A DNA stretch of 64,000 bases from JAOUGY01 sp963825585 (GTDB lineage: Bacteria > Actinomycetota > Acidimicrobiia > Spongiisociales > ZC4RG35): assembly GCA_963825585.1 (NCBI GenBank), contig CAWGTX010000004.1, forward strand, positions 124,001 through 188,000. The letters are read 5' to 3'. Made by a program: the position numbers and the translations under genes. Of the stretch, positions 50,693 to 61,519 are shown one piece after another. Position 1 is the stretch's first letter. Every line of letters starts with the position of its first letter. The notes beneath the pieces are model-generated. The model was given only the letters and a program-made list of their open reading frames with translations, ran no database searches and was not told the DNA's origin.

Positions 50693-51682
50693 TCAGAGGT
50701 CGATCGAAGCCACCCGGTCGACGAGGTAGTCGCCGAGTCGACCGAGCACGTCGCGGGCTTCTCCTGGTGGGAGCACGGCGAGCGCAGCATCTGCGGTGGA
50801 CAAGCGTGCCCTGGCCGAGTCGAGGGCAGCCACGGCGTATCCGCCATCGCGGACGATTTCTATGATCTCCTCGATCGCGGCATCGTCGTAGGGACGTGGC
50901 TGTGACAGAAGTTTGCGCACCCTGTCGCCCTCCGGGCCCGCGAGAGCCTGCAGCACCGGCATCGTGAACTTGCCCTCCCGGATGTCGGATCCGGCCGGCT
51001 TGCCGAGGATCTCGCTGGTGGCCACCAGATCGAGCACGTCGTCGGCGATCTGGAAGACCATGCCCACCTCGGCCGCCCAGGTGCTGACGGCCTCGATCGC
51101 CTCGGGCGTGGCGCCACTGGCCATCGCCCCGAGTCGGGCAGAGGTGCGGATGAGGCTGGCGGTCTTCTGATAGATGACCTGTTCGTAGTCGGCGATGCCG
51201 TGCTCGGTGTCGAAGTCGAACTGAAGCTCGCGGGTCTGTCCCTCTACGAGTTCGGCGTAGGTCGCCGCCAGCAGACGCACCGACTCCAGGTCGAGCCGGG
51301 ACGCAGCTGTCTCGGAGGCCCGTGCCATCAGGAAATCGCCGGCCAGGATCGCCACCGTGTTGCTCCAGTTGGCGTTCACCGACGACGCCCCACGCCGGGT
51401 GTCGGCCTCGTCGATCACGTCGTCGTGGTAGAGGCTTCCCACATGGATCAGTTCGACCGACACGCCCGCCTCGATCGGTCGGACGTCGGGCTCGGGCCCG
51501 AACTCGGCGCACAACAGGGCGAGCAGCGGCCGGTACCGCTTGCCGCCGGCGCTGAGCAGATGCTGGGCGATCTCGGTGAGATGCAGATGGTCGGAAACGG
51601 TCGCCTCGAACAGCCGGGTCTCGAGGCGTTCCATGCGCTCCCAGATGTGCGGCAGTGTGACGAGGTCCCGTAGTTCCGACAT
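50693..51682 (-). CDS. Polyprenyl diphosphate synthase (trans-type)
   Basis: This 329-residue enzyme extends isoprenoid chains with isopentenyl diphosphate. The first aspartate-rich motif is VGSLYHDDVIDEADTRRG near residue 90 and the second is GMVFQIADDVLDLVATSEI near residue 215; GGKRYRPLLALL and ETAASRLDL fit the family. The product is probably a long chain for menaquinone, judging from the small residues before the first motif; this is inference. The ATG at MSELRDLVTL is used, with a GTG two codons upstream as an alternative. The longer frame would translate a heptamer array into a Tyr/Leu-rich peptide and is rejected. Confidence 0.92.
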   Translation of the reverse strand: MSELRDLVTLPHIWERMERLETRLFEATVSDHLHLTEIAQHLLSAGGKRYRPLLALLCAEFGPEPDVRPIEAGVSVELIHVGSLYHDDVIDEADTRRGASSVNANWSNTVAILAGDFLMARASETAASRLDLESVRLLAATYAELVEGQTRELQFDFDTEHGIADYEQVIYQKTASLIRTSARLGAMASGATPEAIEAVSTWAAEVGMVFQIADDVLDLVATSEILGKPAGSDIREGKFTMPVLQALAGPEGDRVRKLLSQPRPYDDAAIEEIIEIVRDGGYAVAALDSARARLSTADAALAVLPPGEARDVLGRLGDYLVDRVASIDL

Positions 51683-51733
51683 TGTGACGGGGATGGTACC
51701 GACGACTCCGGGTAGCCGGTAGTCGACCGAGAG

Positions 51734-51974
51734 GTACAACGTAGAACGTAGAACGTAGAACGTATCGAACCCGGGACCACGAGGTGGTTGAAGTCCCCAC
51801 GTCGGTCTTGAACCGAGCGTCGCGGCATTCGAAACGCGTGATTCCGTCAAGCGTGGGCCCAGAGGCACCAACGAACGAGCAAACTCCTTCCCATCCATGG
51901 CTCTGCCGCCCAGCGGAGGTCGGTCGCGACCGGTCGCGTCAGGACGTTCTGCGTTGTACGTTCTACGTTGTACC
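51734..51974. repeat. Inverted GTAGAAC/GTACAAC heptamer pair upstream of clpC
   Basis: GTACAAC followed by three GTAGAAC units (51734-51764) faces their reverse complements GTTCTGC, GTTGTAC and GTTCTAC (51944-51974). The core of about 180 bases between them holds the palindrome-like GGTCGCGACCGGTCGCG but no gene. The element occupies the divergent promoter region of the polyprenyl synthase and clpC. Confidence 0.8.
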
Positions 51975-52085
51975 TGCCGCCTACCGATCCGGTGCAGTGT
52001 GCTCCACGTTTCCCTTCAGCACGCCTCCGCAATGACCGATTTCAGATGAGTCGAAGGGCCCTCAGGGGTACGTGAGGCTGGGCGG

Positions 52086-52091
52086 TATACT
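52086..52091 (+). promoter_or_regulatory. Probable -10 box of clpC
   Basis: TATACT in otherwise GC-rich DNA, 41 bases upstream of the clpC start, is a good -10 hexamer. No clear -35 box is found at 16-18 bases before it. No CtsR-type direct repeat was recognised. Confidence 0.45.
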
Positions 52092-52132
52092 TCGACCTGC
52101 CAGCCGGGGAAGTCTGCGAGGAGGCATCAGCC

Positions 52133-54634
<2,502 letters not shown>

Positions 54635-54643
54635 CGGGCTAGA

Positions 54644-54838
54644 ACGTTCACCGTCGACCGTTCACCGTTGACAGTCCAGAGAAGACATGCCCCCCGGCTT
54701 CGGCCGGGGGGCATTGTCATGACGGAGGAGCTTCGAGCTACAGAGGCGTCCGACGTGTGACGCACCACTGAACAACAAACCCCATCCTGCGTTCTGCCTT
54801 CTGCGGCGAACGGCGAACGGTGAACGGTGAACGGTGAA
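54644..54838. repeat. GTTCACC / GGTGAAC inverted heptamer pair after clpC
   Basis: GTTCACC, GTCGACC, GTTCACC and GTTGACA (54644-54674) are answered by GGCGAAC and three GGTGAAC units (54805-54838), which are the reverse complements. Between them lie the clpC terminator and a decayed copy of the dispersed core module (54747-54773), plus TGCGTTCTGCCTTCTGC heptamers. The element fills the gap between the convergent ends of clpC and the multicopper oxidase. Confidence 0.8.
54688..54713 (+). terminator. clpC terminator hairpin
   Basis: An 11-bp stem (TGCCCCCCGGC / GCCGGGGGGCA) closes with a stable TTCG tetraloop and is followed by TTGTCAT. It lies 54 bases after the clpC stop and is a strong intrinsic terminator candidate, although its T-tract is weak as usual in this genome. 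Confidence 0.85.
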
Positions 54839-54840
54839 CA

Positions 54841-54881
54841 AGCAGAAACCCCCGCCGGCAAGGCTGGCGGGGGTTTCTGCT
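54841..54881 (-). terminator. Terminator of the multicopper oxidase gene
   Basis: A 16-bp inverted repeat (AGCAGAAACCCCCGCC / GGCGGGGGTTTCTGCT) lies five bases beyond the oxidase stop. Its A/T-rich stem base gives tails with A and T runs on both strands, so it may work in both directions. Confidence 0.85.
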
Positions 54882-54885
54882 TCTG

Positions 54886-56280
54886 TCAGGCTGCCGGCTC
54901 GACGATCACGGCCGTGACCATTCCGAACATGCCTTCCTCGCGTTCCACGTGGTTGAGGATGTGGCAGTGCCAGACCCAGGCGCCAGGGTCGTGGGCCTGG
55001 TGCAGGACCGTGTAGCGCTCACCGGGTGCGACGTTGATGGTGTCCACCCAGTACGGGTGGTCAAGGGGGATTCCCTCCTTGGCAACCACCAACCCGTTGA
55101 ACTGGTGCTGATGCATCGGATGGATCTGCAGGCCCTCGTTGAAGTAGTGGACCAGATACCAGTCGTCCTCCTGCAGCACGTAGGGCTCGGTCGCAGGGAA
55201 CGACTTACCGTTGAGCGAGAAGCCGATCGTCCCGGCGTCGTTGAGGACCATCGTGATCTCTTCGGCGAGTTCGAGATCCTCGGGGATCGTGACCCCTGAG
55301 ATGGTCTCGCCCAGCGGGAGCGAAACGTCGCCGACGATCATGGCGGCGAACAATCCGTTCGGGACCTGCATCTGGCCATGGTGATGGGCGTGGTACATGC
55401 CGACCGCCTGATGGGTGGCGGTGAACTCGTAGGTGTAGAGCTCACCGGGGCCGATCAGCGGCTGGGTGAGCGGTGCCACCCCGTCCTGGTTGTTGGGCGT
55501 GTCGATACCGTGCCAGTGGATGTCGGTGCCCATCGGGAGATCGTTCTGGAGTCGAACCTGGATCTCGTCGCCGACGTCGAGCTTCAGCGTCGGACCGGGG
55601 ACCATCCCGTTGTACGTCCACGCCTCGACGAAGCGGCCCGGTTCGACCTCCCACTCGACGATTTGGGCAGTCAGGTCGAACACCTTCGTTCCGTCGACGA
55701 GGACCTCGGTGGGCTCGAGGATCTCGTTGCCCTTTCCCTCCGTTTCGGCAGGGAAGGCTGCGATCGACTGCGCCATGGCTGCGTCGAGCGCCGCCCAGTC
55801 CGTGTCCTCACCGCCGTGGGCCCCGTGACCCGCCGTCCCAGCTCCGGTGGCGTTCTCGGCAACCGTGAGCATTGTGCGCATCCCGGCCTCCTTGTGGCCG
55901 GCGATCGCACAGATCACCTCATAGCTGCCCGCCGGGAGGTCGGACACCTCGAAGGTGCCGTCCGCTCCGGAGGAGATGTCCTCGGATGTGCCGACTCCGA
56001 GGATCGAGAAGTTGTGGGCGACCGTCCCATCGTTGACGATCTCGAAGGTGGTGGCTCCCGGCTTCAGGCTCAGGTCGCCGTCGATGGTCCATTCGGCCAG
56101 GCGGATCGATGCGACGGCCATCTCTTCGGCGGCTGCCTGCGTGCCGCCCTCGGCGGCGACGGTGGCGGGGCCTCTCACGATGACGGCGGCCAGTGCCACC
56201 AGTCCCACCATGGCTCCCACGACGCTGAGCGCCGTCAGCGCCGGGTCGAATACACGCGGTTCCCTGCTCACGTCCCACAC
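54886..56280 (-). CDS. Three-cupredoxin-domain multicopper oxidase
   Basis: This 464-residue protein has an N-terminal membrane anchor or signal helix (residues 14-36). Domain 1 is a plastocyanin-like cupredoxin with type-1 copper ligands H89, C124, H129 and M134 (CAIAGHKEAGM). A His-rich linker follows (GHGAHGG, residues 151-157). Domains 2 and 3 form a small laccase or nitrite-reductase-like core with HWHG at 255-258, YHAHHHGQ near 297, HPMHQHQF at 387-394 and WHCHILNHVEREEGM near 438. All four laccase motifs are present, so an oxygen-reducing trinuclear centre is likely, although NirK-type chemistry is not excluded. It acts outside the membrane. It is monocistronic with its own terminator. 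Confidence 0.9.
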   Translation of the reverse strand: MWDVSREPRVFDPALTALSVVGAMVGLVALAAVIVRGPATVAAEGGTQAAAEEMAVASIRLAEWTIDGDLSLKPGATTFEIVNDGTVAHNFSILGVGTSEDISSGADGTFEVSDLPAGSYEVICAIAGHKEAGMRTMLTVAENATGAGTAGHGAHGGEDTDWAALDAAMAQSIAAFPAETEGKGNEILEPTEVLVDGTKVFDLTAQIVEWEVEPGRFVEAWTYNGMVPGPTLKLDVGDEIQVRLQNDLPMGTDIHWHGIDTPNNQDGVAPLTQPLIGPGELYTYEFTATHQAVGMYHAHHHGQMQVPNGLFAAMIVGDVSLPLGETISGVTIPEDLELAEEITMVLNDAGTIGFSLNGKSFPATEPYVLQEDDWYLVHYFNEGLQIHPMHQHQFNGLVVAKEGIPLDHPYWVDTINVAPGERYTVLHQAHDPGAWVWHCHILNHVEREEGMFGMVTAVIVEPAA

Positions 56281-56379
56281 CTCCGGTATCGGTTGTCTCC
56301 AGTACCGACATCACAATCGGACGCCAGGACGTGTTTGGCCTTTGCGGGTCCCTATCAGGGGAGGCGAAGGTCCTGACTG

Positions 56380-56787
56380 TCAGCCGGGGAGTTCGGTGAG
56401 GTTCTGGAGGCGGACCTGGCCGCGTGCGACGAGTTTGCCGCTTGCGTTCGCGATCTCGACCTGCCACAGCTGCTGGGTCCGTCCGCGATGGATCGGCGTG
56501 GCCTCTGCGGCGAGAAGGCCACTCGTGTGGGGTCGAAGGAAGTCGGTGGTGTTGGAGACTCCCACGACGCCGGCCATGCCCCGGTCCATCGCCCACATGG
56601 CGCCTCCGATCGAGGCGAGGGTCTCGACGATCGAGCAGTACACGCCCCCGTGCACCACGCCATACGGCTGATGGTGGGTGCTGGACGCTTCGAGCGTTCC
56701 GGTTACCAGGTCGGTCGACGCCTCGGTTATCTCGAGGCCGATGTGCTCGGGGAAGAACTCATGCGGTGTCGTGCGAGGAGCAGTCAT
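56380..56787 (-). CDS. PaaI-family hotdog thioesterase
   Basis: This 135-residue protein has the hotdog thioesterase fold: HHQPYGVVHGGVYCSIVETL carries the HGG motif with the catalytic acidic residue in the following helix (ETLASIGG). It also has NTTDFLRPHTSGLLAAEATP and a final strand. It should split acyl- or aryl-CoA thioesters, for example in menaquinone or phenylacetate metabolism; the substrate is unknown. No signal peptide is present. The gene stands alone between the oxidase and the 5'-nucleotidase on the same strand. Confidence 0.88.
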   Translation of the reverse strand: MTAPRTTPHEFFPEHIGLEITEASTDLVTGTLEASSTHHQPYGVVHGGVYCSIVETLASIGGAMWAMDRGMAGVVGVSNTTDFLRPHTSGLLAAEATPIHRGRTQQLWQVEIANASGKLVARGQVRLQNLTELPG

Positions 56788-56830
56788 GGGCCGAGGCTAG
56801 GGGAGAAACGGCCCCCAGACCACCATGACG

Positions 56831-56866
56831 CGAGATGGCCCCCCGGCGTTCCGGGGGGCCATCTCG
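56831..56866 (-). terminator. Terminator after the 5'-nucleotidase
   Basis: A perfect 16-bp stem (CGAGATGGCCCCCCGG / CCGGGGGGCCATCTCG) with a CGTT loop lies 18 bases after the 5'-nucleotidase stop, and no T-tract follows. It is one of a set of very similar C6G2-type hairpins at gene ends in this window. Confidence 0.85.
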
Positions 56867-56884
56867 ACTCGTCGTCCCGATGTC

Positions 56885-58747
56885 TCAGTTGAGCCGGGTG
56901 ATGCGTCCCTCGCCACCGACCGGGTAGTCGGTTGCGGAGATCACACCCCCGAGCCCATCGATGATGTAGTTCGCCAGCGCCTGCTGGTACGTGAATCCCA
57001 CCGTCGTGAACGGCAGCCCCCGGTACGGGTACTGGTCCCCATCCTTCGCCAGGAAGTCGATGGTGGCCACGTCGATCGGATCGCCGTCGACGACGGCGCC
57101 GCCGGTGACGATCACCGTTCCATCGTCGAGCACCACTTCACGAACCCGCGTCCCGGGTGTGGTCACGACACCGGTGGTGCCATCGATGACCTGACCGACG
57201 CCGGCGGCGTCGTAGGTCACGTTGAACCCGGCGATCTGGGCGAAGCGCCCGTCGCCGAATTCGACCCGGGAGTAGGCGTTCTCGAGGATCTCCTTGAACT
57301 GGTCCCTGGGCACGTCCTCCACCACCGACACGAAGTTCGGGAACGGCACCATCGAGAAGGTGTCGAGCTCGGTCAACGGTCCGGCCGGGATGACCGAGTC
57401 GTTGCGGATGCCGCCACCGTTCTGCAAGGCGACCACCGGGGTGTCGACGCCGAAGGCGGCGGCCACCTGCTGAGCCTGCCAAAGCAGCGAGTCGGCGATC
57501 AGGTTGCCCTCATTGGTCTCTCGCCCGCGGACGTTGGCCCGCACGCCGTCGAGGTCGACTTGGCTGTCGGCGATGACGTTGGTCGCCAGCGCCTCGAGGT
57601 CGGCGACGAGCGGATCGATCACCAGTGATTGCATGGTGGCGTTCGGCATGACCGCATCGTCACATGGCAGGGTGCCTCCGCAGTCGCCACCGGCGACGCG
57701 GACAGGCCGACTCCGGGTTTCGTCGACGGCCACCACGTTGCCCCCCTTGTCGAATCCGACCACCAGGTTGCCCACGTAGCTGTAGTTGCCCTGGGTGGTG
57801 ACGATCGGCACGTTCACGCCACGGGCGTCGGTTGCGATGATCGGATAGCTGGCGTACGGCGTCGGCCGGGCGCCGGTGTCATCGGTGGGAATGAGCAGGT
57901 CGTCGTCGTTGGCGAGCAGTTCGTCACCGCCACCGGCGATCATCACGTCGATCCCGCGGAGTTCGGCCGCCAGGGCGATGTCCTCTTCGATGCTCTGCAA
58001 GTGGCTGATGAGGACGATCTTGGTGACGCCCTGCCGTTGCAGTTTGCGCACCTCGGCCTGGACCGCCGGAGCGACCTCGTTGACCACGACATCGCGCGGG
58101 CTGGAGATGGTGGGCAGGGCCGGGGTGGTTGCCCCGATGACACCGATCTTCTCGCCCCGTTCGCGGATCACTGTGCTCTTGGCGATCCGGCCTTGGTCCA
58201 CATACGCCTGGAGCCTGGGCTCACCCGAGAAGTCGAGGTTGGAGCTCAGGTAGGGCGGTTGCGTCATCGAGAAGCCCGAGATGAAGTCGGCCAACACATC
58301 GGGTCCGAAGTCGAAGTCGTGGTTGCCGAGCGCGATGGCGTCGTACCCGATCAGGTCGAGTGCGACCGTGTCGTAGAACGGGATCCCGTTGTCGACACCG
58401 GCGTTGAACTCGGGTCCCGCCAGGAAGTTGTCGCCCGAGGAGACCATCATCACGCCGCGCTTGGATCCGGGGCTCCAGGGACGCCCCGTGGTGGCGTCGG
58501 CGGTCAGGTCTTCGACCACGGTCTTGAAACGGGCGGCTCCGCCGAAGTCCTCGAGGAACTCGTCGTCTCCCAGGGCGATCAGCTGGGATTCTCCGTCGTT
58601 GTTGTGGAGGATCGTCAGCCAGAAATCGACCTTGGGTGCCTTGGCCGCCGATGCGCCGGTCGCCCCCAGCATGGTGACGACCATGCTCATCATGACGATC
58701 AGCGAGACCAGGCGCCGTCGCCGGATTCCATGTACCTGTGCGTGCAT
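56885..58747 (-). CDS. Secreted 5'-nucleotidase / bifunctional metallophosphatase
   Basis: This 620-residue protein starts with a signal peptide (LVSLIVMMSMVVTMLGATGASA) after an Arg-rich N-terminus. Its metallophosphatase domain has LTILHNNDGESQLIALGDDE, MMVSSGDNFLAGPEFNAG, IALGNHDFDFG and VLISHLQSIEEDIALAA, followed by the 5'-nucleotidase C-terminal domain with ALQNGGGIRNDSVIPAGPLT and FSMVPFPNFVSVVEDV. It should remove phosphate from external nucleotides. The ATG follows AGGGAG by seven bases. It is divergent from the nucleoside hydrolase gene and near a nucleoside importer, so the genes form a scavenging unit. Confidence 0.93.
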   Translation of the reverse strand: MHAQVHGIRRRRLVSLIVMMSMVVTMLGATGASAAKAPKVDFWLTILHNNDGESQLIALGDDEFLEDFGGAARFKTVVEDLTADATTGRPWSPGSKRGVMMVSSGDNFLAGPEFNAGVDNGIPFYDTVALDLIGYDAIALGNHDFDFGPDVLADFISGFSMTQPPYLSSNLDFSGEPRLQAYVDQGRIAKSTVIRERGEKIGVIGATTPALPTISSPRDVVVNEVAPAVQAEVRKLQRQGVTKIVLISHLQSIEEDIALAAELRGIDVMIAGGGDELLANDDDLLIPTDDTGARPTPYASYPIIATDARGVNVPIVTTQGNYSYVGNLVVGFDKGGNVVAVDETRSRPVRVAGGDCGGTLPCDDAVMPNATMQSLVIDPLVADLEALATNVIADSQVDLDGVRANVRGRETNEGNLIADSLLWQAQQVAAAFGVDTPVVALQNGGGIRNDSVIPAGPLTELDTFSMVPFPNFVSVVEDVPRDQFKEILENAYSRVEFGDGRFAQIAGFNVTYDAAGVGQVIDGTTGVVTTPGTRVREVVLDDGTVIVTGGAVVDGDPIDVATIDFLAKDGDQYPYRGLPFTTVGFTYQQALANYIIDGLGGVISATDYPVGGEGRITRLN

Positions 58748-58874
58748 CACAGCACTCCCTTTCCCTTGACTCTGTCGCAAACCATACACAAGTCGGCGGC
58801 GGGGAACCCGGGGTGTCCCGGGGAAAACCGAACGGGGAACATCTGGTGCGAGGGTCCGGCATGGCAAGATCCCC

Positions 58875-59807
58875 ATGATGCCCATACCCGTCATCCTCGA
58901 CTGCGATCCCGGCCACGACGACGCCATAGCCATCCTCCTCGCACTCGCCTCCCCCGAGGTCGACGTCCTCGGCATCACAACCGTCGGCGGCAACTCCACC
59001 CTCGAGAAGACCACGGTGAATGCCCTCAGGGTGTTGGAAGCGGTCGGTCGAAGTGACATTCCCGTCGCAGCCGGCGCCGACCGGCCGCTCGTGCGTCCAC
59101 TCCACGTGGCCGAACACGTCCACGGGGCCTCCGGTATGGACGGTCCAGTCCTGCCCGACCCGGTCGCCCGCCCGGTCTCCGGTCACGCAGTCGACGTCAT
59201 GGCGCAGTGGATTCGCGCCGCCGCCGACCCGGTCACGCTCATCCCAACCGGTCCCCTCACCAACGTCGCTCTTCTACTGGAACGTCACCCCGATGTCGTC
59301 GGGTCGGTCTCCCGCATCGTCCTGATGGGTGGTTCGACCGGGCTGGGCAACATCACCCCGGCGGCCGAGTTCAACATCTGGGTCGATCCCGAAGCCTCGG
59401 CAGCCGTGTTCGGCTCCGGTCTCGACGTGACGATGGTGGGGCTCGACGTCACTCACAAGACACTCCTGTCGGAGGCAGACGCCGACGAGCTCCGCGCCAG
59501 TGGTCGGGTCGGTGTGTTCGTCGCCGAGCTTCTCGACTTCTTCCGCAGCCGCTACGAGCGAGTGTTCGGAACACCAATCGCCCCCATTCACGACGCGGCG
59601 GCGGTCGCCCACGTCATCGACCCCACCCTCATCACCACCCACTACCTCAACGTCGAGATAGAGGTCGTTTCCGAGCTCACGTTGGGACGGACCGTGGTCG
59701 ATGTCCTCCGCGTGACCGACCGGCTCCCCAATGCCCACGTCGGAGTGGAAGTGGACGGCGAACGATTCGCAACGATGCTGGTGGAGAGGATCAAGAGCCT
59801 GGACTGA
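58875..59807 (+). CDS. Inosine-uridine preferring nucleoside hydrolase
   Basis: This 310-residue enzyme hydrolyses the glycosidic bond of nucleosides. The calcium-binding N-terminal motif VILDCDPGHDDAIAILLALA is intact. Other family motifs are VAAGADRPLVRPL, ITLIPTGPLTNVALLLE-like LIPTGPLTNVALLLERHP, IVLMGGSTGLGNITPAAEFN, and the final Asp and His in TPIAPIHDAAAVAHV. It is cytoplasmic and expected to act on imported nucleosides. An ATG one codon later is an alternative start. It is divergent from the 5'-nucleotidase and followed by a long repeat region before the importer genes. Confidence 0.95.
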   Translation: MMPIPVILDCDPGHDDAIAILLALASPEVDVLGITTVGGNSTLEKTTVNALRVLEAVGRSDIPVAAGADRPLVRPLHVAEHVHGASGMDGPVLPDPVARPVSGHAVDVMAQWIRAAADPVTLIPTGPLTNVALLLERHPDVVGSVSRIVLMGGSTGLGNITPAAEFNIWVDPEASAAVFGSGLDVTMVGLDVTHKTLLSEADADELRASGRVGVFVAELLDFFRSRYERVFGTPIAPIHDAAAVAHVIDPTLITTHYLNVEIEVVSELTLGRTVVDVLRVTDRLPNAHVGVEVDGERFATMLVERIKSLD

Positions 59808-59813
59808 GGAAGG

Positions 59814-60010
59814 CTGCTGGCCAGCAGCCAGCAGCCAGCCAGAACGCAGAACGCAGAACGCAGAACGCCAGGAAGGTACAAAGTAGAACGTACAACGTAC
59901 AACGTAGAAGGTACCGGGCCGGCTCCACGACGCTTGTGGGAGCGGAAGGCTCGGGGCTCGCTTCAGCTTCCAGCCAGAACGCGCGTTCCCTGCGTGTTGC
60001 GTCGGACGTA
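59814..60010. repeat. Composite heptamer element before the BMP gene
   Basis: From left to right: CCAGCAG units; CAGAACG x4; GTACAAC and GTAGAAC units up to about 59911; then a stretch with CTTCCAGCC; then a full copy of the dispersed module in plus orientation (59977-60010: GAACGCGCGTTC, GTGTTGC, GTCGGACGT) and CCAGCAG again. It uses nearly every word in the repeat vocabulary. Confidence 0.8.
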
Positions 60011-60025
60011 GCCAGCAGCCAAGGT

Positions 60026-60115
60026 TCGCTCGTCGCTCGTCGCTCGTCGCTCGTCGCTCGTCGCTCGTCGCTCGTCGCTCGTCGCTCGTCGCTCGTCGCT
60101 CGTCGCTCGTCGCTC
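60026..60115. repeat. Perfect TCGCTCG heptamer array, about 12.8 copies
   Basis: This is the longest uninterrupted tandem repeat in the window: 90 bases of perfect TCGCTCG units, just upstream of the BMP gene promoter region. It is the only array using this word. Perfect repeats of this length are prone to slippage, so copy number may vary among cells or strains. The reverse strand reads CGAGCGA. Confidence 0.93.
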
Positions 60116-60167
60116 TTGGGCCTTCCGGCCGGGGACGGGGCCGCTTTGGAGCGCTATCCTGTCAGCT

Positions 60168-60201
60168 GACGGGTTCTCCGACCCGTCGCCAATTCCGAAT
60201 T
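60168..60201 (+). promoter_or_regulatory. Hairpin and palindrome in the BMP gene leader
   Basis: GACGGGT and ACCCGTC (60168-60187) form a perfect seven-base stem with a six-base loop. AATTC-C-GAATT (60191-60201) is an AT-rich palindrome just before the GGAGG ribosome site. A TATCCT -10-like box lies at 60155-60160. They could be an operator and promoter, but no known riboswitch (purine or other) was recognised. Confidence 0.4.
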
Positions 60202-60214
60202 GGGAGGAAACAAC

Positions 60215-61408
60215 GTGAAGCGACACATTCGTCTGCTCGCGTTCCTGGCTGCCTTCGCCATGATCCTCGCCGCCTGTGGCGGCGACGACACGGCTGATAC
60301 GACTGCCGGAACCGAGCCCACCGAGACCACCGAGGCACCAACCGAGACCACAGCCCCACCAGCGGAGGAGACCACCACCACCGCCGCGACCGAGACCACC
60401 GAGGGTGGCGAAGCGATGGGTGGGGCCATCTGCGAGGTCACCGACACCGGCGGTGTCGACGACAAGAGCTTCAACCAGCTCGCCTGGGAAGGTGCTCAGT
60501 CCGTCGGGGCAGAGCTCGGATGGGAGCCGGTGGTGCTGGAGTCGGTCGCAGAGACCGACTACGAGCCCAACGTGAACTCGCTGGTGAGTCGAGGTGACTG
60601 CAACCTGATCGTCACGGTCGGATTCCTGCTCGGCGGGGCCACCAAGACGGCGGCCAACGCCAACCCCGAGCAGCAGTTCGCCATCGTGGACTTCGCATAC
60701 GGGTTCGAGCTCGATGCGGACGGCAACCCCACCGAAGAGCCCGAGATCAAGCAGAACAACGTGCAGGGTCTCGTGTTCGCCATCGACCAGGCTGCGTTCC
60801 TGGCCGGCTACATCGCAGCCGACCAGACCCAGACGGGCGTGGTCGGCACGTTCGGTGGCATCAACATCACCCCGGTCTCGGCCTTCATGGAGGGCTTCGC
60901 CCAGGGCGTCAACTACTACAACGAGCAGAAGGGCACCGACGTGACGGTGCTGGGTTGGGACATCGAAGACCAGGACGGCCTGTTCACCGGTAACTTCGAC
61001 AGCCTCGACGACGGTCGTGCCTTCGCCGAAAACCTGATGGCCGAAGGTGCCGATATCATCCTGCCGGTCGCCGGCCCGGTTGGTCTCGGTTCTGCTGCCG
61101 CGGTTCAGGACAACGGTTCTGCCCGTCTGATCGGCGTCGACGCAGACTGGACCCAGACCGCTCCCGAGTTTGGTGACATCGTCCTGACCTCGATCCTGAA
61201 GCGGATCGACGTGGCGGTGTCCGACGCCGCCCGGGCGGTTGCCAACGACACCGTCGGACCGCTCCTGGTGAGCACCCTCGAGTCGGGTGGTGTGGGCGTC
61301 GCCGACATCACCAACCCGCTCAAGGAGAACGCCGAGCTCGCCGCCGAGCTCGAGGCGATCGCCGCCGGCATCATCGCCGGTGACATCGTCACCACTTCGC
61401 AGGGCTGA
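60215..61408 (+). CDS. BMP-family nucleoside-binding lipoprotein
   Basis: This 397-residue lipoprotein has a signal sequence and lipobox ending LAACGG (Cys near residue 18), then a Thr/Glu-rich linker of about 45 residues. The BMP/PnrA fold follows, with ICEVTDTGGVDDKSFNQLAW, LIVTVGFLLGG, FAIVDFAYGFEL, AAFLAGYIAADQTQTGVVGT, and VAGPVGLGSAAAVQDN. These proteins bind purine or other nucleosides for an ABC importer. The GTG start has GGAGG seven bases upstream. The ABC ATPase and permease follow, separated by a hairpin that may let the binding protein be made in excess. Confidence 0.93.
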   Translation: MKRHIRLLAFLAAFAMILAACGGDDTADTTAGTEPTETTEAPTETTAPPAEETTTTAATETTEGGEAMGGAICEVTDTGGVDDKSFNQLAWEGAQSVGAELGWEPVVLESVAETDYEPNVNSLVSRGDCNLIVTVGFLLGGATKTAANANPEQQFAIVDFAYGFELDADGNPTEEPEIKQNNVQGLVFAIDQAAFLAGYIAADQTQTGVVGTFGGINITPVSAFMEGFAQGVNYYNEQKGTDVTVLGWDIEDQDGLFTGNFDSLDDGRAFAENLMAEGADIILPVAGPVGLGSAAAVQDNGSARLIGVDADWTQTAPEFGDIVLTSILKRIDVAVSDAARAVANDTVGPLLVSTLESGGVGVADITNPLKENAELAAELEAIAAGIIAGDIVTTSQG

Positions 61409-61431
61409 ACCCTGACGCAGTGATGGAAGAG

Positions 61432-61457
61432 GGCCCCCGGCGGAGACGCCGGGGGCC
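61432..61457 (+). terminator. Hairpin between BMP gene and ABC ATPase
   Basis: An 11-bp GC-rich stem (GGCCCCCGGCG / CGCCGGGGGCC) with a GAGA tetraloop, followed by TTCTCC, sits 24 bases after the BMP stop. It probably reduces read-through into the ATPase and permease genes. Confidence 0.85.
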
Positions 61458-61519
61458 TTCTCCGTAGTAGGGTCGCCCATCATGCTGGGTCTGGGTGAGC
61501 GAAGAAAGAGCGGGCGGCC

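Noticed and set aside
54886..56280. NirK nitrite reductase as a firm call
   Set aside because: All four laccase-type His motifs including the HCH triad are present, so oxygen-reducing multicopper oxidase is the safer call.
60026..60115. CRISPR-like regular repeat
   Set aside because: Units are only seven bases with no spacers, and no cas genes are nearby.
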